Part shown: positions 7,936-8,912 of the stretch, piece by piece
Numbering within the stretch: the first letter of the stretch is position 1
Layout of the letters: each line of letters starts with the position of its first letter
Source: Lutispora sp.
GTDB taxonomy: Bacteria; Bacillota; Clostridia; Lutisporales; Lutisporaceae
Reading direction: 5' to 3'
NCBI GenBank assembly: GCA_030834765.1
Contig: JAUQXG010000416.1
Coordinates: forward strand, 1-8,912
DNA length: 8,912 bases
Made by a program: the position numbers and the translations under genes
The notes under the pieces: generated by a model
The model's database searches: none
Told to the model about the DNA's origin: nothing
What the model saw: only the letters and a program-made list of their open reading frames with translations

Positions 7936-7972
7936 AAAGGGCCTCACAATATATTCGATTGCGAGACCCTTT
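7936..7972 (-). terminator. Long hairpin terminator of the decarboxylase operon
   Basis: Read on the minus strand, 15 bases (7972-7958) pair with 7950-7936 around a 7-base loop, with only two G-U wobbles and no mismatch. On the plus strand the same two positions become C-A mismatches, so the structure is optimised for minus-strand RNA. The tail is TTT then ATCATT, a short U run. It lies 22 bases after the small subunit gene. Confidence 0.75.
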
Positions 7973-7994
7973 ATTCAATTTTATTAAAAAATAT

Positions 7995-8126
7995 TTATTT
8001 TCCCTCTGGAGGCATAAGCTTCGTTAGTCCAACGATCATAAAATAGAATGCTACAATAACGATCAATATTCCAGCCATACCTTGCCACATGATTTGTAAG
8101 CTTTGATAAAAATTTGTCAAATCCAT
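7995..8126 (-). CDS. OadG-related small transporter subunit of a Na+-pumping decarboxylase (43 aa)
   Basis: A 43-codon gene starts at the ATG 8124-8126 with a strong AGGAGGTG site 7 bases upstream and ends in TAA at 7995-7997. The protein has a short polar N-terminus (MDLTNFYQSLQIMWQG), one membrane helix (about residues 17-34, AGILIVIVAFYFMIVGL) and a short tail TKLMPPEGK. Placement right after the decarboxylase beta subunit, the single helix and the size fit the small OadG-like or epsilon-type subunits that help assemble or anchor methylmalonyl-CoA, glutaconyl-CoA or oxaloacetate decarboxylases. The beta-subunit stop codon overlaps this gene's ribosome binding site, giving a 13-base gap, so translation is tightly linked. 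The assignment rests on context and topology more than on sequence motifs. It is the last gene before the operon's terminator. Confidence 0.75.
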   Translation of the reverse strand: MDLTNFYQSLQIMWQGMAGILIVIVAFYFMIVGLTKLMPPEGK

Positions 8127-8139
8127 ATTATTACACCTC

Positions 8140-8912
8140 CTACTTTACCAGTGCAAGTATTAGACCACCGGCTATTACGGAACCGATTTGCCCTGCTACA
8201 TTTGCACTGATTGCATGCATAAGTATGAAGTTTGTTGGGTCTGCTTTTTGTGCTTCCTTTTGTATTACTCTGGCTGACATAGGGAAAGCTGAGATACCCG
8301 CTGCTCCAACCATAGGATTGATTTTGTTTTTTGAAAAAAGGTTTAAAAACTTTGCAAACATAACTCCGCCAGCTGTATCAAATACAAAGGCTACAAGGCC
8401 CATTGCCAGTATTAACAAGGTGCTTTTATTTAAAAAGCCTTCTGCTGTCATTGTGGAGCCTACTGTAATACCAAGTAAAATTGTAACAAGATTAGCTAAC
8501 TCATTTTGAGCTGATTTTGAAAGTCTTTCTGTCACGCCACACTCACGAAGAAGATTGCCGAACATCAAAAATCCAATTAAAGCCGCACTTACAGGTACGA
8601 TTAATCCTGCAAATAATGTTACAGCTATAGGAAAAATAATTTTAACTTTTTTAGAAATATCGGAATCAGCATATGGCATTCTTATTTGTCTTTCTTCCAG
8701 TGTTGTCAGCGCTCTTATTACAGGAGGCTGAATAATGGGAACCAAAGACATATAGGAATATGCTGCAACAGAAATTGGTCCTAACAAATGTTTTGCAAAC
8801 TTTGTCGCTACACATATGGAAGTAGGGCCATCGGCTGCTCCTATGATGCCGATGGAAGCTGCTTCTTTTAAATCAAATCCCATTAGTGTAGCCATAGATA
8901 ATGTAAAAAATA
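8140..8912 (-). CDS. Sodium ion-translocating decarboxylase, beta subunit (OadB/GcdB/MmdB family), C-terminal part
   Basis: This is the integral membrane subunit that decarboxylates carboxybiotin and couples this to Na+ export. About 256 residues are visible and the frame stays open to the window edge, so the start is outside; the ATG at 8893-8895 is internal. Family members are about 370-435 residues. Counting from that ATG, the conserved GAADGPT holds D22, which aligns with the Na+-binding Asp203 of the Klebsiella oxaloacetate decarboxylase beta chain, and SYMSLVPIIQPP holds Y48, aligning with its Tyr229. Downstream are NPMVGAAGISAFPMSARV, with the functional Ser/Arg region, and NFILMHAISANVAGQIGSVIAGG. 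Six or so membrane helices remain. The substrate (oxaloacetate, methylmalonyl-CoA, glutaconyl-CoA or malonate) cannot be told without the carboxyltransferase gene, which should lie upstream, beyond base 8912. Confidence 0.95.
   Translation of the reverse strand, partial: FFTLSMATLMGFDLKEAASIGIIGAADGPTSICVATKFAKHLLGPISVAAYSYMSLVPIIQPPVIRALTTLEERQIRMPYADSDISKKVKIIFPIAVTLFAGLIVPVSAALIGFLMFGNLLRECGVTERLSKSAQNELANLVTILLGITVGSTMTAEGFLNKSTLLILAMGLVAFVFDTAGGVMFAKFLNLFSKNKINPMVGAAGISAFPMSARVIQKEAQKADPTNFILMHAISANVAGQIGSVIAGGLILALVK

Noticed and set aside
7931..7987. Plus-strand 18-codon frame beginning ATGATAAAGG with an AGGAG upstream
   Set aside because: It lies wholly over the terminator hairpin of the decarboxylase operon, whose G-U wobbles show that it is built for the minus strand.

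Overview
The window looks like chromosomal DNA of a low-GC, anaerobic, Gram-positive bacterium, most likely from the Clostridia. The evidence is AT-rich intergenic DNA, strong AGGAGG ribosome binding sites, a groES-groEL operon controlled by a CIRCE/HrcA operator, a LytTR-type response regulator start, an Asp23/Gls24-type domain, and the end of a sodium-pumping decarboxylase operon of the kind anaerobic fermenters use. Genus cannot be fixed from the sequence alone. Every gene I can support lies on the minus strand, so transcription runs from high to low coordinates.

Read in the direction of transcription: the window opens inside the beta subunit of a biotin-dependent Na+-translocating decarboxylase (8912-8140). 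A 43-residue, one-helix OadG-related small subunit (8126-7995) follows, and a long hairpin at 7936-7972 closes that operon. Next is a two-gene operon: a P-loop ATPase fused to an Asp23/Gls24-like domain (7814-6987), which overlaps by ATGA an OGG1-type 8-oxoguanine DNA glycosylase (6990-6115). Downstream is a roughly 160-bp island at 54% GC, full of inverted repeats (about 5951-6110), probably a dispersed miniature element. It is followed by a DUF554 membrane protein with a TTG start (5896-5213) and a hairpin at 5176-5200.

Then come a YtcJ-type metal-dependent amidohydrolase (5119-3467) with a perfect 14-bp palindrome just upstream of its ribosome binding site, and an AIM24-family protein (3414-2731) ending in a hairpin terminator. 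The groES-groEL operon (2447-514) has a recognisable sigma-A promoter, a near-perfect CIRCE operator and a terminator at 401-438. The last gene, cut by the window edge, starts a response regulator (140-1), preceded by two extended -10 promoter motifs.

Functionally the window is mostly housekeeping: protein folding, base excision repair, energy metabolism and hydrolase genes. I see no phage, CRISPR, transposase, tRNA or rRNA. The least ordinary items are the P-loop/Asp23 fusion coupled to a DNA glycosylase, the GC-rich palindromic island, the palindrome before the amidohydrolase, and the tiny membrane subunit after the decarboxylase beta subunit. I did not find a convincing wholly new system.
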